The notes under the pieces were generated by a model. That model was not told the origin of the DNA. It made no database searches and worked only from the letters and a program-made list of their open reading frames with translations. The translations under genes were made by a program, and so were the position numbers. From Beverwykella pulmonaria (lineage: Eukaryota; Ascomycota; Dothideomycetes; Pleosporales; Melanommataceae), in NCBI GenBank assembly GCA_001599595.1, contig BCHH01000003.1:2044263-2108262 (forward strand): a DNA stretch of 64,000 bases, in the 5' to 3' direction. The first letter of the stretch is position 1, and each line of letters begins with the position of its first letter. Of the stretch, positions 11,444-22,649 are shown in pieces.

Positions 11444-13334
11444 ATGAGTACCATCTGGAATTCTGAAAAGAAGCCTAACGCAAAAAGCGAACATGGCGAG
11501 GACGAATCGATCAAGCGCCTAAGAAATGACTCGCAAAAGAGGGGGGCAATCGCAATACAACACCACCCACGGTCATACTTGTACCGACGACAATTAAATT
11601 ATAGAAAGCTCATACAGGCAGGATTTCTGTTGCTGTCTTTGGTGGTACTCCACTATATTCATTTCGGGCCCGTTTTGCCTCGCAAGGTCAAACACTTCGA
11701 CGTCCAGGATCAGGGTCCGTCTCTGCATTTCTCAACTCCAACCGGCACGCACAATGCCCCATTTGGCTTGTTTATTGATGGCGACAAGACATGGCACATA
11801 TATTTCCAATGTGAGTAATGCACTCCGATACAGCAATGCACATTTGACCATAGCTACTTTAGCTCCTGTCCGAGCAACGGATTGCGCTAGCTGGGGGCAC
11901 GCAACTTCAATTGACCTCTATACTTGGAGTATGCAACCAATTGCCTTCCAAGATCATGATTTCAGCATCTGTGGTGGTTCTGTTGTAATTGACAGGAACA
12001 ACACATCTGGATTTTTCCCACACCAATCCAATGGTGTTGTCGCACTATACGTACAGTATCATCCAGCGACAGGAATGCTTCAGCAAGCTATTGCATATTC
12101 TGTCGACGGAGGTTATCTATTCACCAAGTATTCCAAGATTACAGTACTTGGTGTCCCAGAGGGATCCCAAGACTTGCGGGATCCCAAGGTGATCTGGCAC
12201 GAGCCAACCCAACGATGGATCATGACGGCTGCGAAAGCGACATCTACTACAATTGGTATCTATACGTCCCCAAATCTTATTGAATGGGAAGCAGCATCCG
12301 AGTTTACCAATCAAGACCTTGTAGTTACTACTCAGAGATTGGAATTCCCAAATCTAGTCTCTATCCCCCGAATCAATTCTACCGGTGCCAAAAATCGAAA
12401 TCGACCCACCGTTCCGGGGGGCACGATCAAATATTTTGGGGATTACATACTTCTTATTTCATCCAACAGGTGCTCACCTCTGAACGGAGGCTCAATGACG
12501 CGCTATTTCCCGGGCAAATTCAATGGCACTCACTTCCAGCCGATCGACAATCGTGCTGACAGGTTCATTGATTTCGGGCCTGACAATTACGCGAGTCAAT
12601 TCTTCTTTGGCCTTCCGGAGGCAGCCCCAGTCGTTAGTGTAGGGTTAGCCACAAATCCTTGCTATATGACCTCATTGTCTGCTGGCCGAGGATCATTTCC
12701 AACAAGCACCTTCACCATCCCAAGAGAGGGCTATCTCATTCATGGCCCTGGCGAAGGAGACCTGTCTTACTTCAGTCGCCCCGTTAGCTTGAACTCTCTT
12801 CGAGGTGGAACATTGGCCAACTTGTCCGCGCAGAATCTATCCAATTTCAGCGTCTTTTACAACAGTTCAGAAGCAGTACTTGTCGAAGCGAGATTTGAAA
12901 TGCAACCACCAGACGATGCAATTGTGGAGCTCAACGTCGACTTCATTTTCAGACCATCGAAGAGCTCTGGGCACATCTTGTGCACCACCGTTTTCAGAAC
13001 TTGGACAGCAGACTTTGGATGCGACCGCAGCCAGGCAAGCTCGAATGGATCAATTGATAACTCTCTCCTAAATCAGATGTCCGCTCGCCAAGTCAAGCCT
13101 CTTCTCCCTTTCCACAACCCGGCAGTTCGGAGGTGGGAAGTTCAGCTAATCATAGATCGGTCTATCTTGGAGGTTTTTCTCAACAATGGAGTGAGAACTG
13201 GAACGACAAGGACATTTTCAGAATTATCAATCGACACGGTGGGCTTTCAAAGCAGCAAGATTCCAACATGGGCAACCTTAAGCGTAAATGTACAGAGATT
13301 GAGGCCTGAACGGAGTGCCCCACGTCGTCATTGA
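11444..13334 (+). CDS. GH32 (invertase/inulinase-like) protein, membrane-anchored, nucleophile Asp replaced
   Basis: Family GH32 enzymes hydrolyse beta-fructosides such as sucrose or fructan. Two exons (11444-11810, 11863-13334) give 612 residues. Residues about 56-74 (QAGFLLLSLVVLHYIHF) form one hydrophobic segment after a basic N-terminus, suggesting a type II membrane anchor with the enzyme domain outside. The domain keeps SWGHATSIDLYTW, the stabiliser motif RDPKV (residues 228-232) and an acid/base-type glutamate in LEFPNLV (Glu283), then the C-terminal beta-sandwich with WEVQLIIDRSILEVFLNNG. The nucleophile motif, normally NDPNG, reads NAPFG (residues 104-108): the Asp is Ala. If that reading is right the protein may not hydrolyse fructosides and could be a binder or regulator. 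Elsewhere the frame is intact, so this is not an obvious pseudogene. The start is the first ATG in frame. Confidence 0.85.
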
Positions 13335-15072
13335 GTACTGCGCAGCAACGAGTGCAGTAGAATGGCGTCGTCGTACTCTATGGAGCTGTGGCTCGAACGC
13401 TCATGTCGATGGAGGGAGAAGTACCTTACTTACGACAGTTCTGATCGGCTACAATCAACACGAGCTCGCAGTGTAACACAAAGCAAACGACACGCCACGG
13501 ATGGCGTCGCGCTGATAGAGCGCGTGGTTAGATCACGGAGGCGGCCGCCCTGTTCCACGTCCAACAACGGTACTATAAGGGGATGGAAGAGGCTCAAATA
13601 ACAAGCATTGTATCCTAATGAACTAACAGGAGGAAGTATGAAGACGAACAAGACACAGAGACCGGCGGAGTTTATGAGGTCCTGCCAAGGCGAGCTGAAG
13701 GATCCACATAACCAAAGCCTATCCCTTTACAATACACCTGCCAGACAAATTCTCTACTATCTCGAGAAGGAATTTCAAAATGTACTTTTCCTGATGGGGT
13801 ATTATGTCGTGGAGTACAGTACTTGTCAGGCTCGTCGTTTGGAAGGCACTGTGTTGTGGAATACAGTACTTGTCCGGCTGGTCGTCCAGAGGGTGCTGTG
13901 TCGTAGATTACGGTACTTGTCAGGTTGGTCGTTCGGAGGGTACTGTAGAAAACAATACCCTTGACAGTGTCACTCCGTGACATAGACAATGGTTGTAATT
14001 TGTTAACAAAACGTAAAACTATAAATTACTGCTTGGACTTGTGCAATAATAACTTGACCCTACTAGGTACATAACTGACTAGTTTGCGGTGTGGCATGTT
14101 TGTTGGATGTTAATTATCTGTCTACTGTGGCGACTGCGGCGACCGCGGCGATCCGACAGTCATTTCCAATGTCTGCCCGCCAGTCGGCTGGGCGGCAGCT
14201 AGCACGACCTGCGCTAACTCAAACAGATTTAGGTCTTGGCATTATGTACTTTTCCTGACGTTGCTTAATTTCGACTTACCTTCCAGTTTAACAGTTTATT
14301 AGTCCTGTTTCAAGTGTCACGAAGACGATGGATCGCGAGGGAACACGAGATGAACACGCATCAGATTCTCTAGATCGATAGACTACCTACAACTATCGTG
14401 TGTGTCCAAGAGGAAAGCTAGTGAACAAAGAAAGGAAGAGGTGCTCGGCTATATAACTCAGGGGCAGCACTCATACAACGAGCGTGTGTGTGACGGTAAC
14501 GATCCGAGAGATTAAGGACATGTTTAATAATAACCCTATCAAAGTCTCTGAACGACAACGAACTTCTAAGCAAAATGCTTCTAGACAACAGTAAACTCGC
14601 CACCGACGTAGATATTCTCGTTTGACTGAGAATGCTATAAGAGCCTCATTAAGATATTTAGAATCCGAATGCACAAATTCCAACGACAGTGGCGTCTCGT
14701 GAAAGGGAAGCAAAGACGGCAAATCTAATAACGCTTCTGAATCGTATAACATATCCGGGACGCCCGACAACTTCTCACCTGCCTTTATTCCAGACGAGAT
14801 TCAAACAATATCCACGCATTCTTGTTTATGACACCGCCGCAGCTCACTATATAGCAAGGGTTAATGGAAACCGTAGCAGCTTCTGCGAGGAACCACCGTG
14901 GCATATTCGGGTGACCTGGTACGTGCGAATGACAAGAAGAAAAGTTGGTGGTTTTACTCGATGGGTAAGTTACAAGGCTGAGTGTCATAGGGTGCGATAA
15001 TGGTGTGCCAGCCCAAATATGGACAGGTATGGGTGGTTTTCGTTGTGCTTGAGGTGCAGATGTTTCTCGCCA
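13335..15072. other. LTR-like and unidentified repeat debris
   Basis: No gene is supportable. The region contains a 47-bp tandem triplication (13,806-13,946) related to sequence near 52.3 kb, and a minus-strand stretch (about 13,985 to 13,600) beginning TGTCACGGAGTGACACTGT that looks like LTR sequence. Frames around 14,471-15,000 on either strand match no family I know. Confidence 0.4.
13806..13946. repeat. Three tandem copies of a 47-bp unit
   Basis: Units are 13,806-13,852, 13,853-13,899 and 13,900-13,946. Each reads approximately GTCGTGGAGTACAGTACTTG followed by TCAGG, a TCGTCGTT-like core and a GTACTGT end. Copies differ mostly by transitions. The core GGAGTACAGTACTTGTCAGG recurs on the minus strand at about 52,396-52,415. 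Confidence 0.85.
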
Positions 15073-17121
15073 TCAGTAGAGATCAAAGTCTTCAATATTT
15101 ACACTAGTCTTCCTGAGGATACTGGGATGGATTTTCAAAGTGGTCCACGCAGTCTTCTGCAACTTTTTGTGGTAGTTTGCTTGGCCAACCCCAAAGCGTT
15201 TTAAGCGAGGGTCTTCGGGTGTGAAATCGCTTGAAGTTGAGTGATAAAACCCGTCTTCCCAGTCTGCTTCCTGCTCATTCCAACGGCGTTGTGGTCGGAT
15301 ATCTTTCGGCAAGGGACCGAGAATCGCCTCTCCAAACTGAACACGGGAAAGGAAGCAGGACCCGACGACAAGATAGCCGCCCTCTGGACTAGGCCGCAGT
15401 AACATCGGCCGATCGCAACCAAGAAGAACGCAGACCCGATCCCGCCGTTCAGCACAAGCCGGAGCAAGGCCGATGCTTCCGTCGTCAGTGATAAGGAATT
15501 TGTTGCCGTGAATATAGAAGTGGCAACGATTGAGAATTGCCCATTGCTCGGCGTTAGCAGCGACTTGACTTATCTTCGAGTCGTCTCCGTCTGCGATCGT
15601 GAGCTGCTCAACGAAATGAAGGCTGTCTGATAGGCTCGGGAAGCTCCCTGGGGGCGTATACATGTCCGAGAACCTGTCGAGAAACAAAGTGCGGGTGAAG
15701 GCTGTGATGAACGAGGTGCCCTCAGCCCCTTCCTTGATATGGATTTGGGCCTGGCGAATAAGGCGGCAAATCTCGGCCGCGAGGTGTTCATTTGATCTTG
15801 AAGAGTCCACGCCATGGTCGAGAAGATGGTCGACGCTAGCAACCAGGACGCCAGCCAATCTCAGCACGCCAGGCAAAGGCTGACTCCAATGTGATGCCAA
15901 TGGACCGCTTGCCCGGCTGACACTTGGTAAAAAGAGCTCGCTCTGGCGGCTGCTTTGCCAATTTGGCACCCAGCTCGGTCGGGGCTTCTCGGAGCGGAGC
16001 CGACACTGGATGAGAATATCCGCGCTTGCATAATGGGTCAAGTATGCCAGCGTCACGTCCTGGAAGACGTCCATAGCGGGCTTGGTGTAGTCCGGTCGGA
16101 TGTTCAACGCATCGCGCTCCTTATCGTCCAACAACTGCAGAAGGCCGTAAATCCGATCCCGCCCATCTTTACATTTCGCTAGGCTGAACATTTCCCTCAG
16201 ATCAAGAAGAGACATTCTTTGCGGTTGATGGAGGAATCCATAAAGATTTCCCATCAATTCGGAGCACTCCTGCGACAAGTCAAACGCTGGCCAGGGTTTG
16301 GCATATAGACAGTACCAGGCTTTGCGGAACATGGGCCACGGCACCCAGCACAGCCCGCACTGTATAATGGCCGAGTATGCTAGGTAGATCTCCTGTCTAA
16401 CCCACAACCTTTCGAACCACGGCCGGGACATTAAGTGGTAGAGCGCATAGAGATGCCTCTTCTCGTATGGAAGTCTGCTTGTTCTGTCCCCCATTTGGCG
16501 ATCACCGGCGTCCTCGGAAGACGTCATTGTATAATGATTGAAGTCAACCTCAACTTGTCGGCCCACCCAGTCCATCCAGTCCATCGCGAGGTCGCTGTCA
16601 TCTGCTGCTGGTCCAAGCCATACGACAACGCGACTAGCTAGGCGATAAATCTCCCCCATCATGGCAACTTGTGGCCCCTTTTCTGAACTGTCAGCCTGGT
16701 TGATGCAAACTGCGTCAATCCATACGATCCGGGGCTTGTCCTCGTTGCGAAGATGTCTCAGGGCACCTATCAGATTTTTCGTGACACGGAGCACTCCTCC
16801 GTTCGCTGAACTGCTGATGATGAGGGCCTGAGGATCCTCCTCCGAGCCCCAGACATATGATAACGCTTCATACAGCGGTGGGCTATCTGGAGTGAAAGGT
16901 GCGATTTGTAGGCTTAGCTCAAGCGTCTCTCCAAACTTGCCCGGGTGAATCTTTGCTAGTCGGATGGACATAGGGTTTGGTAGAACCTCATAGTGATATT
17001 GTTGTGGGTGTTGAGTTGTGTTATCTTCTTGGTCGCAGTCCAACCTCGCCTCCGGCCCCTCCCAGGCTATTGCCGGTACAAGTTTACCTCCCGTACTAGC
17101 GGCGAAACTTGGTGTAATCAT
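15073..17121 (-). CDS. HET-domain (heterokaryon incompatibility) protein
   Basis: One uninterrupted exon of 682 residues. HET domains trigger cell death when genetically different hyphae fuse, so the likely role is non-self recognition; its partner cannot be told from sequence. The domain occupies roughly residues 85-250 and shows the family signatures in order: YEALSYVWGS, VTKNLIGALRHLR, RIVWIDAVCINQ, and GEIYRLASRVVVWLGP, then RPWFERLWVRQEIYLA. The C-terminal part ends in the usual VLLGCDRPMLLRP and YLVVGSCFL region of this protein group. There is no NACHT, ankyrin or WD repeat tail, so this is a stand-alone HET protein. No frameshift or premature stop is seen, in contrast to the HET relic at 28.6-29.2 kb. 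Confidence 0.93.
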   Translation of the reverse strand: MITPSFAASTGGKLVPAIAWEGPEARLDCDQEDNTTQHPQQYHYEVLPNPMSIRLAKIHPGKFGETLELSLQIAPFTPDSPPLYEALSYVWGSEEDPQALIISSSANGGVLRVTKNLIGALRHLRNEDKPRIVWIDAVCINQADSSEKGPQVAMMGEIYRLASRVVVWLGPAADDSDLAMDWMDWVGRQVEVDFNHYTMTSSEDAGDRQMGDRTSRLPYEKRHLYALYHLMSRPWFERLWVRQEIYLAYSAIIQCGLCWVPWPMFRKAWYCLYAKPWPAFDLSQECSELMGNLYGFLHQPQRMSLLDLREMFSLAKCKDGRDRIYGLLQLLDDKERDALNIRPDYTKPAMDVFQDVTLAYLTHYASADILIQCRLRSEKPRPSWVPNWQSSRQSELFLPSVSRASGPLASHWSQPLPGVLRLAGVLVASVDHLLDHGVDSSRSNEHLAAEICRLIRQAQIHIKEGAEGTSFITAFTRTLFLDRFSDMYTPPGSFPSLSDSLHFVEQLTIADGDDSKISQVAANAEQWAILNRCHFYIHGNKFLITDDGSIGLAPACAERRDRVCVLLGCDRPMLLRPSPEGGYLVVGSCFLSRVQFGEAILGPLPKDIRPQRRWNEQEADWEDGFYHSTSSDFTPEDPRLKRFGVGQANYHKKLQKTAWTTLKIHPSILRKTSVNIEDFDLY

Positions 17122-18656
17122 TTCGTTCTAATATCGATGCGACCATCAAGGGAAGTTCTGATAGGGAGCATGCTGGGTCTCACGGATGCAACGATACACC
17201 GTGATTCTCGAATCGCTGGCTTCACGGGCCGCTAGCCGTACCGGGCGAGATAGCCAACCATAGAAAGAACGGCTTTAGAGTTCGAAGCAGCGATCTGTCT
17301 TCGGTTTGCAACGAGAAGCAGAAGCTGGGAATAATGTTGGCGAGATTCGGAGTGGGCTCCAACGCTCGAGCTCGTCTGCACAATGTTAAGGTTATTGCCT
17401 AGCGGGCCTTGCCACATGGCCAAGTGTAAGGCTGCGAGGCTCCCATTATCAGGCCACTCGCAGTCGTCCCAGATGCAAGCCACTCGCAGTTGTCCCAGAT
17501 TCAGGCCAATAGTTGGCTTGCTCAGGTTTGCACAACCACGAGCTCAGGTTACTCAGTCACTGCTCGGTTTTGAACCCCTGCATACTCAGGTTCGAAAGCG
17601 GAAATGGGCTTTGGTGAGGTCAGTATTCCCCTATAAATATATCGCGTACTGGTGTGTACTAACTAGTGCAGGGTAACAGAGTTGGCATAAGTAATAATCG
17701 AGAGTGTATCCTCTACTGGTGATCTTCTCGCTAGCTGCGCATTTTGGAAGACACTCCAGAATAATACTGCGCGTCTCTTGTCCGAAGAACAGTATCCGTG
17801 CCTTGGAACATTCTACACATATTAATTTAGAACGTTGTAGTGAGTTGTTCTGGGGGCAAATTGTATCACTGGTATTTACGTCAACAATGCATGCAAGATC
17901 AAATGAAGCGAGAAGAGAAGCTAAAAGACATAGATCGCCAAAGAAAAAAAAATTGTGACAATGGTGGGGAATTCTGAAATGCAAGACTTTTGCGTCCAGT
18001 CTAGCCAGTTGCTATCAACATCGGTGACGATGATGCAATAAGGAAAAGGAAGCCAGGAATAATCAGGGAAACATGACGCATACGCCCAGAAATAAACTCT
18101 CTAAAGAAACCCCGAGAGTACACACAGACTCGCCCCCATAAGAGTACTTCAGACTCAAATCCAAGCTCCTTTCCCTTCAAGTCGCTCAATCTACTTCTCT
18201 TGTGTTTGTTCCTCCATCTTTTGCTCCTTATTCGTTTGCTCCTCTCGCTTGTACGGTGCCCCAAGGCCATTTATCGCTGGGTGTCATCATCTTATATAAA
18301 ACCCCTTCTGCAAATGTCCTCATAACGGCAATTCAGGAAGGATCAGTCTTCGGCTTACACATAGTAAATACTGTCACGTGTGGTGGAGGTAGTCAATTGT
18401 CTTCAGAATTGATGTGTATTCAACACCACGAAAGCCGTGTCGAGCTGATAGTTCGCACAAGGACTTTATATATCCATACCAAGGGAGCTAACTAGAATAG
18501 ACAGTGGTGGAACTCATGAGGGGTCATATGGGGAAAGGATTACTAAGACAAGTTCAAGGCATAAGGTCGAATGCTTGATTAAAACATTCATATTACCCTC
18601 GCGGCAGAAATTAAACCTTCGTTGTCAGCGAGTTTTCTGCCTACTCTGAAATTTGG
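17122..18656. other. Intergenic region, no gene seen
   Basis: About 1.5 kb without a recognisable frame. It holds a 26-bp direct duplication (17,453-17,504). The part next to 17,122 should be the HET gene promoter. Confidence 0.45.
17453..17504. repeat. 26-bp tandem duplication
   Basis: GCCACTCGCAGTCGTCCCAG plus ATGCAA is followed directly by a near copy with one C-to-T change in the core and changes at the tail. Confidence 0.7.
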
Positions 18657-19367
18657 TCATTTACCCTCTCTGATCTCTTCCAACTTCTTCCGCTGCCGCC
18701 CCTCCCCATCAAAGTTATTTTCACCTAACCATTGCTCAAATACCTTTTTCACCCCCTCACCATCATCACTTTCCCACTCGTAATCCAACAAACTTGCCCA
18801 CCACGTATCCCTCGACCTTCCCCGTTGAATAACATGCTGCCTGAACAGTCCCTCGTACGTGAACCCTAGTCTCAAAGCCGCCCGCTTCGACGGCTCATTC
18901 AGCGAATTGCATTTCCACTCGTACCGCCTATACCCCAGCTTGAACACATAATCCGCGAGGAGGTACTGGGCCTCAGTCGCGGCAGGTGTGCGTTGGAGAA
19001 GCGGCGAGAAGAGAAGGTTTCCGACTTCGAGGCTGAAATTCTTCGGTACGATGTTGAGAAGAGCCATGCGGCCGACGGCGGTTCTCGAGGCGTCGTTGAG
19101 AAGCACGCTGTAGAAGATGGATGCCGCATCTGCAGCTTGTGACGTGAGTGTTTCAGTGTAGGCGTCGACGGATTCGTAGGGGCCATCAAAGAGGTAAGTG
19201 AAGAGGGGCTCCTTGGAAGGCCCTTTCGTAGCAGAGAACATATCGGCAGCATGCAATGGCGACATTCCAACAATAGTCACATGTTTCCCGACTAGACGGA
19301 TGTCTTTTGAGGGGTAGGGGGGTGGCGGGGCGCTGATGGGGTCGCCGGGGAGGAGCTTGGGCGCCAT
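18657..19367 (-). CDS. GNAT-family (RimJ/RimL type) acetyltransferase
   Basis: Single exon, 236 residues. It should transfer an acetyl group from acetyl-CoA to an amine; the substrate is unknown. The N-terminal IRLVGKHVTIVGMSPLHAAD start, the strand GRMALLNIVPKNFSLEVGNL, and the C-terminal YVFKLGYRRYEWKCNSLNEP then ALRLGFTYEGLFRQHVIQRG are the order and wording of the RimL-like group (Acetyltransf_3). Fungal members of this size are cytosolic and uncharacterised. The start is the only ATG giving a full domain. It is transcribed away from the phosphotransferase gene that follows. Confidence 0.9.
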   Translation of the reverse strand: MAPKLLPGDPISAPPPPYPSKDIRLVGKHVTIVGMSPLHAADMFSATKGPSKEPLFTYLFDGPYESVDAYTETLTSQAADAASIFYSVLLNDASRTAVGRMALLNIVPKNFSLEVGNLLFSPLLQRTPAATEAQYLLADYVFKLGYRRYEWKCNSLNEPSKRAALRLGFTYEGLFRQHVIQRGRSRDTWWASLLDYEWESDDGEGVKKVFEQWLGENNFDGEGRQRKKLEEIREGK

Positions 19368-20054
19368 AGGAGATAGGGGCCGTAGAAAGAATGAATGAAA
19401 GAAGAAGGTAAGACGAGATGATTCAATGGGGTGGGAAAAGAATGGATATAGTTTTTTTGGGTGCGTTTGAGGCGTTTAGATACGTCCTGTCTTACAGGTG
19501 ACTCATTGTTGTGTGATGAGGATCATTCTTGCATAATCTAACCCCTCGGGAGCTTCTCGCCAGAGAGAAACACCAAATGCTCAACCCAAACCCGAAAATG
19601 TCGCCATCTCACAATAATTCTCGCTGAAATGCAGGTACAAATTAAGAGCAATTTGTTCATAACGAACAACCCCGACAATGGGGCTTCAGCGAGTCCAAAG
19701 CATTCAACCAGGCACAGCCCATTCTGTTCCCTGTGCTTCAAAGCAAGAGCTGCTCCATAAAGGGAGACGAAGTGGTCGGTTGTGCAGGTGGGAGGACGAA
19801 GGAGGAGATTCCAAGTTTCACGTGCGCCATGTTCGCGCCAAGCCAAGCCTCGCTGGTTGCTGCCGGCTCCCTGGCGGAGCCGGCGCCCTGGCCTGTTCTG
19901 TTCGGCGTACGTACTTTATATGGACCAGCACATCGCGTCAGTTCCAAGCCAACTCTGCACTGTGTCCTGCACATCAATTTGCCCACCCGCAAACCTCTTC
20001 ACCTCACATGGACACGCTGTTGTGCCTATAAATTACACCGCACTCCCGACCCCT
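19368..20054. other. Divergent intergenic region
   Basis: A 687-bp spacer between the GNAT gene (minus) and the phosphotransferase gene (plus), so it should hold both promoters. No other coding sequence is supported. Confidence 0.5.
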
Positions 20055-21729
20055 ATGTCGCTACCGCCGCCCGTCACACATCCCATCATGCCGAGCCCGC
20101 GTGAGTCCCTTTTTCCACTTCCAGCCCGCACCCCGATGCGACTTCGCAGCCACAGTCCTCGAACAATTGCTAACCAACGGCGGCGGATGCAGAGACGGCC
20201 AAGCACGAATGCGTATCTGACGATGCGCTCCAGCATCTCAAAACCTACCAATACTCGAGCGTCGACAAGTCCCTCATCTCCCGCTACATCCTCAAGCACT
20301 ACGTACGGCCTCCGCAACTCCCATGCGCTGCGAAATATGTCTGACACAGCAACAGTGGAATGGGTTCGTGGAGCTGCTGCCCATGTGGCTCGCGCCCAAT
20401 CTGGTCACCTTGATAGGGTTCTTCTTCATACTCGGGAATGTTGTGCTGCTTGAAGTCTACGTGCCGGATTTGGTCGGACCGGTGAGCTGCCAGCAGCCGC
20501 TCCACGACATGGGAATAGGCACTGACATAGATTCCCAACATGTAGGCGCCCTCATGGGTATACTACAGCTTCGCCATCGGCCTTTGGATGTGAGCCTACC
20601 CGTTCCGCCCATTCCCCAAGACGCGCGCTAACGAGCGTACTAGGTACTCGACAATGGACAATGTGGATGGAAAGCAAGCACGCCGCACCGGAACGTCGAG
20701 TCCTCTGGGAGAACTGTTCGAGTACGTTCCATCCGGCCCCTCCATGGCATCCGCAGCCCCCGCTGACATGACTCTAGCCACGGGATCGACTCTCTGAACT
20801 GCACCCTCGCCAGTCTGCTTGAAACGGCAGCTGTGGGCTATGGCACCACCAAGACGGGCGCCTTCACGGCCCTTATACCGGTGCTTCCCATGTTCTTCTC
20901 CACCTGGGAAACGTACCACACCCACACCCTATACCTTGGATATTTCAATGGGCCGACGGGTGAGCACGGATGCTGAAGTTGGCTCGAATCATGCTAACAG
21001 TGCGCAGAGGGACTGATCATCGCGTGCACCATCATGGGTCTGTCAGGCTATTTTGGGCCCGAGATTTGGTCTACGCCGTTGCTCACATTTTTCCCGTCCT
21101 ATGATAAGTATCTGGACGACGTCACCATGCGAGATCTCTGGGTACCGATAATACTGTTATCCTTCTTCGTTGCGCATCTGCCAGCCTGTATCGTCAATGT
21201 TGCTCGTGCACGTCGTGCCCAGAACCTCCCATTTGCGCCACTGCTCCTCGAATGGACTCCGCTGGTTATTTTCGTCGTCTCGACCATGGCATGGCTCGGG
21301 TCGCCCTATTCGTTTATCCTCAAGGACAACCACCTCGTCCTTTACTGCCTGACCATGTCTCTCGTCTTCGGACGGATGACGACCAAGATCATCCTGGCCC
21401 ATCTTACTCACCAGCCATTCCCGTACTGGACCATCATGTTGGCACCAATGATTGGAGGTGCACTTCTTGTCAATCACCCGTACTTTACCATCACTGGCAC
21501 TACCTTTGGCCCCATCTCGGCCCGTTTTGAACTCTGGTATCTACGGGCGTACTTTGTCTTTGCTGCTATAGTATACGGAAAGTGGGCACATCTCGTCATT
21601 ACGAGCATCTGCAATTACCTCGGCATCAAGTGCCTAACCATCCCTTCTGGCCCGGCGAAGAACGAGAAAGGCGCAAGGTTAAATGGCGTCGCCAATGGAA
21701 CGCACATTTCAAAAGGACGCAAAGACTGA
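20055..21729 (+). CDS. CDP-alcohol phosphotransferase (ethanolamine/choline phosphotransferase, EPT1/CPT1-like)
   Basis: Last step of the Kennedy pathway: transfers phosphoethanolamine or phosphocholine from its CDP form to diacylglycerol, in the ER or Golgi membrane. Seven exons: 20055-20100, 20193-20302, 20356-20481, 20546-20589, 20644-20721, 20778-20959, 21008-21729; 435 residues. An ATG at 20088 in the same frame could also be the start. The N-terminus has [18 protein letters not shown] and [14 protein letters not shown], typical of the family. The CDP-alcohol motif is present: DGKQARRTG, then GELFDHGIDS, giving the conserved D-G-A-R-G-D-D set. Seven or more hydrophobic segments follow. 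Whether it prefers ethanolamine or choline cannot be decided here. Confidence 0.93.
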
Positions 21730-22649
21730 ACCACGCCAGCTCCCATCACGTGCGCGATCACACTTGCATCGGTTGGAAGCCAGCATGACACAACCTCGCA
21801 TAACACAACCTCTACTAATTGCGCGCGACCCATTTCGATTCTTAGACATGCATCGAGCGCGCCAATCTCGCCCCCCCTATAGACTTCGTCAGACTCCACC
21901 ATGCATTACGACGGCCGCAACCCTATTGTATAATTCGACATGATTGTCTCCCAAAGCAAAAAAGCACTATCCTGCACCATCATCATTTTTAATTTTAATG
22001 TTAGACAGGCCGGACACCTATTTCTACACTTATTGTACTCTTAGCCCGCGGACTTGGGTTGTTTTTGTCTTCTGTTTTGTTGTCTCCGAGCGAATACATT
22101 TCCTGTGCCCTTTTTGCATGCACGGTAGCGGGATATCTTTGGATTTGGTGGGTGTGCTGCGACACGGGAGGTTTCTCAATCGTCTCTGTTTTAGGTTGGA
22201 TATTTGCCGAACGGTCGGTGAACGACGCTGAAGGAGGCGTGGAACGCCGCGCAAGGTCCCGCTACAGAAAAACGGGTGTTCGTATAGCCCTTACAGCTCG
22301 ATTCTATGAATGGATACGCGACATTTCTGCTCATCATTCTAACTCCTTTCGATTGCTTGTTCTTTTTGAGTATAGCTTTGTGTTGTTGTTTTTTTGCACA
22401 ACGGTTCATGCGCTGGTGGGATGATCTTTTAACTTTGGGCTCACTCTGGGCTCACTCAGCCACTGTGAAGAGGATGCATAAAAAGTAACAAACACCGCCT
22501 CAGCCTTGCAGCTATGACGTTTGGTCTAGTGGAGGATTAACAGCTGGTGGGGGCTGAGACAGCAACCGCAGTGGGAGTAAAAGCGACTCTGGCCCCCCGC
22601 TGGTTGCTGCTAATTCAGAACTGTACAGTTTACTTAGAGGTCAACCACT
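21730..22649. other. Intergenic region, no gene seen
   Basis: A 920-bp spacer containing the 3' flank of the phosphotransferase gene and the promoter of the membrane-protein gene. Small frames at 22,059-22,424 have no supportable identity. Confidence 0.45.

Noticed and set aside
13960..13985. Possible tRNA or other structured RNA near the LTR-like debris
   Set aside because: The short palindrome does not form a cloverleaf and has no T-arm or internal promoter boxes; no tRNA was recognised anywhere in the window.
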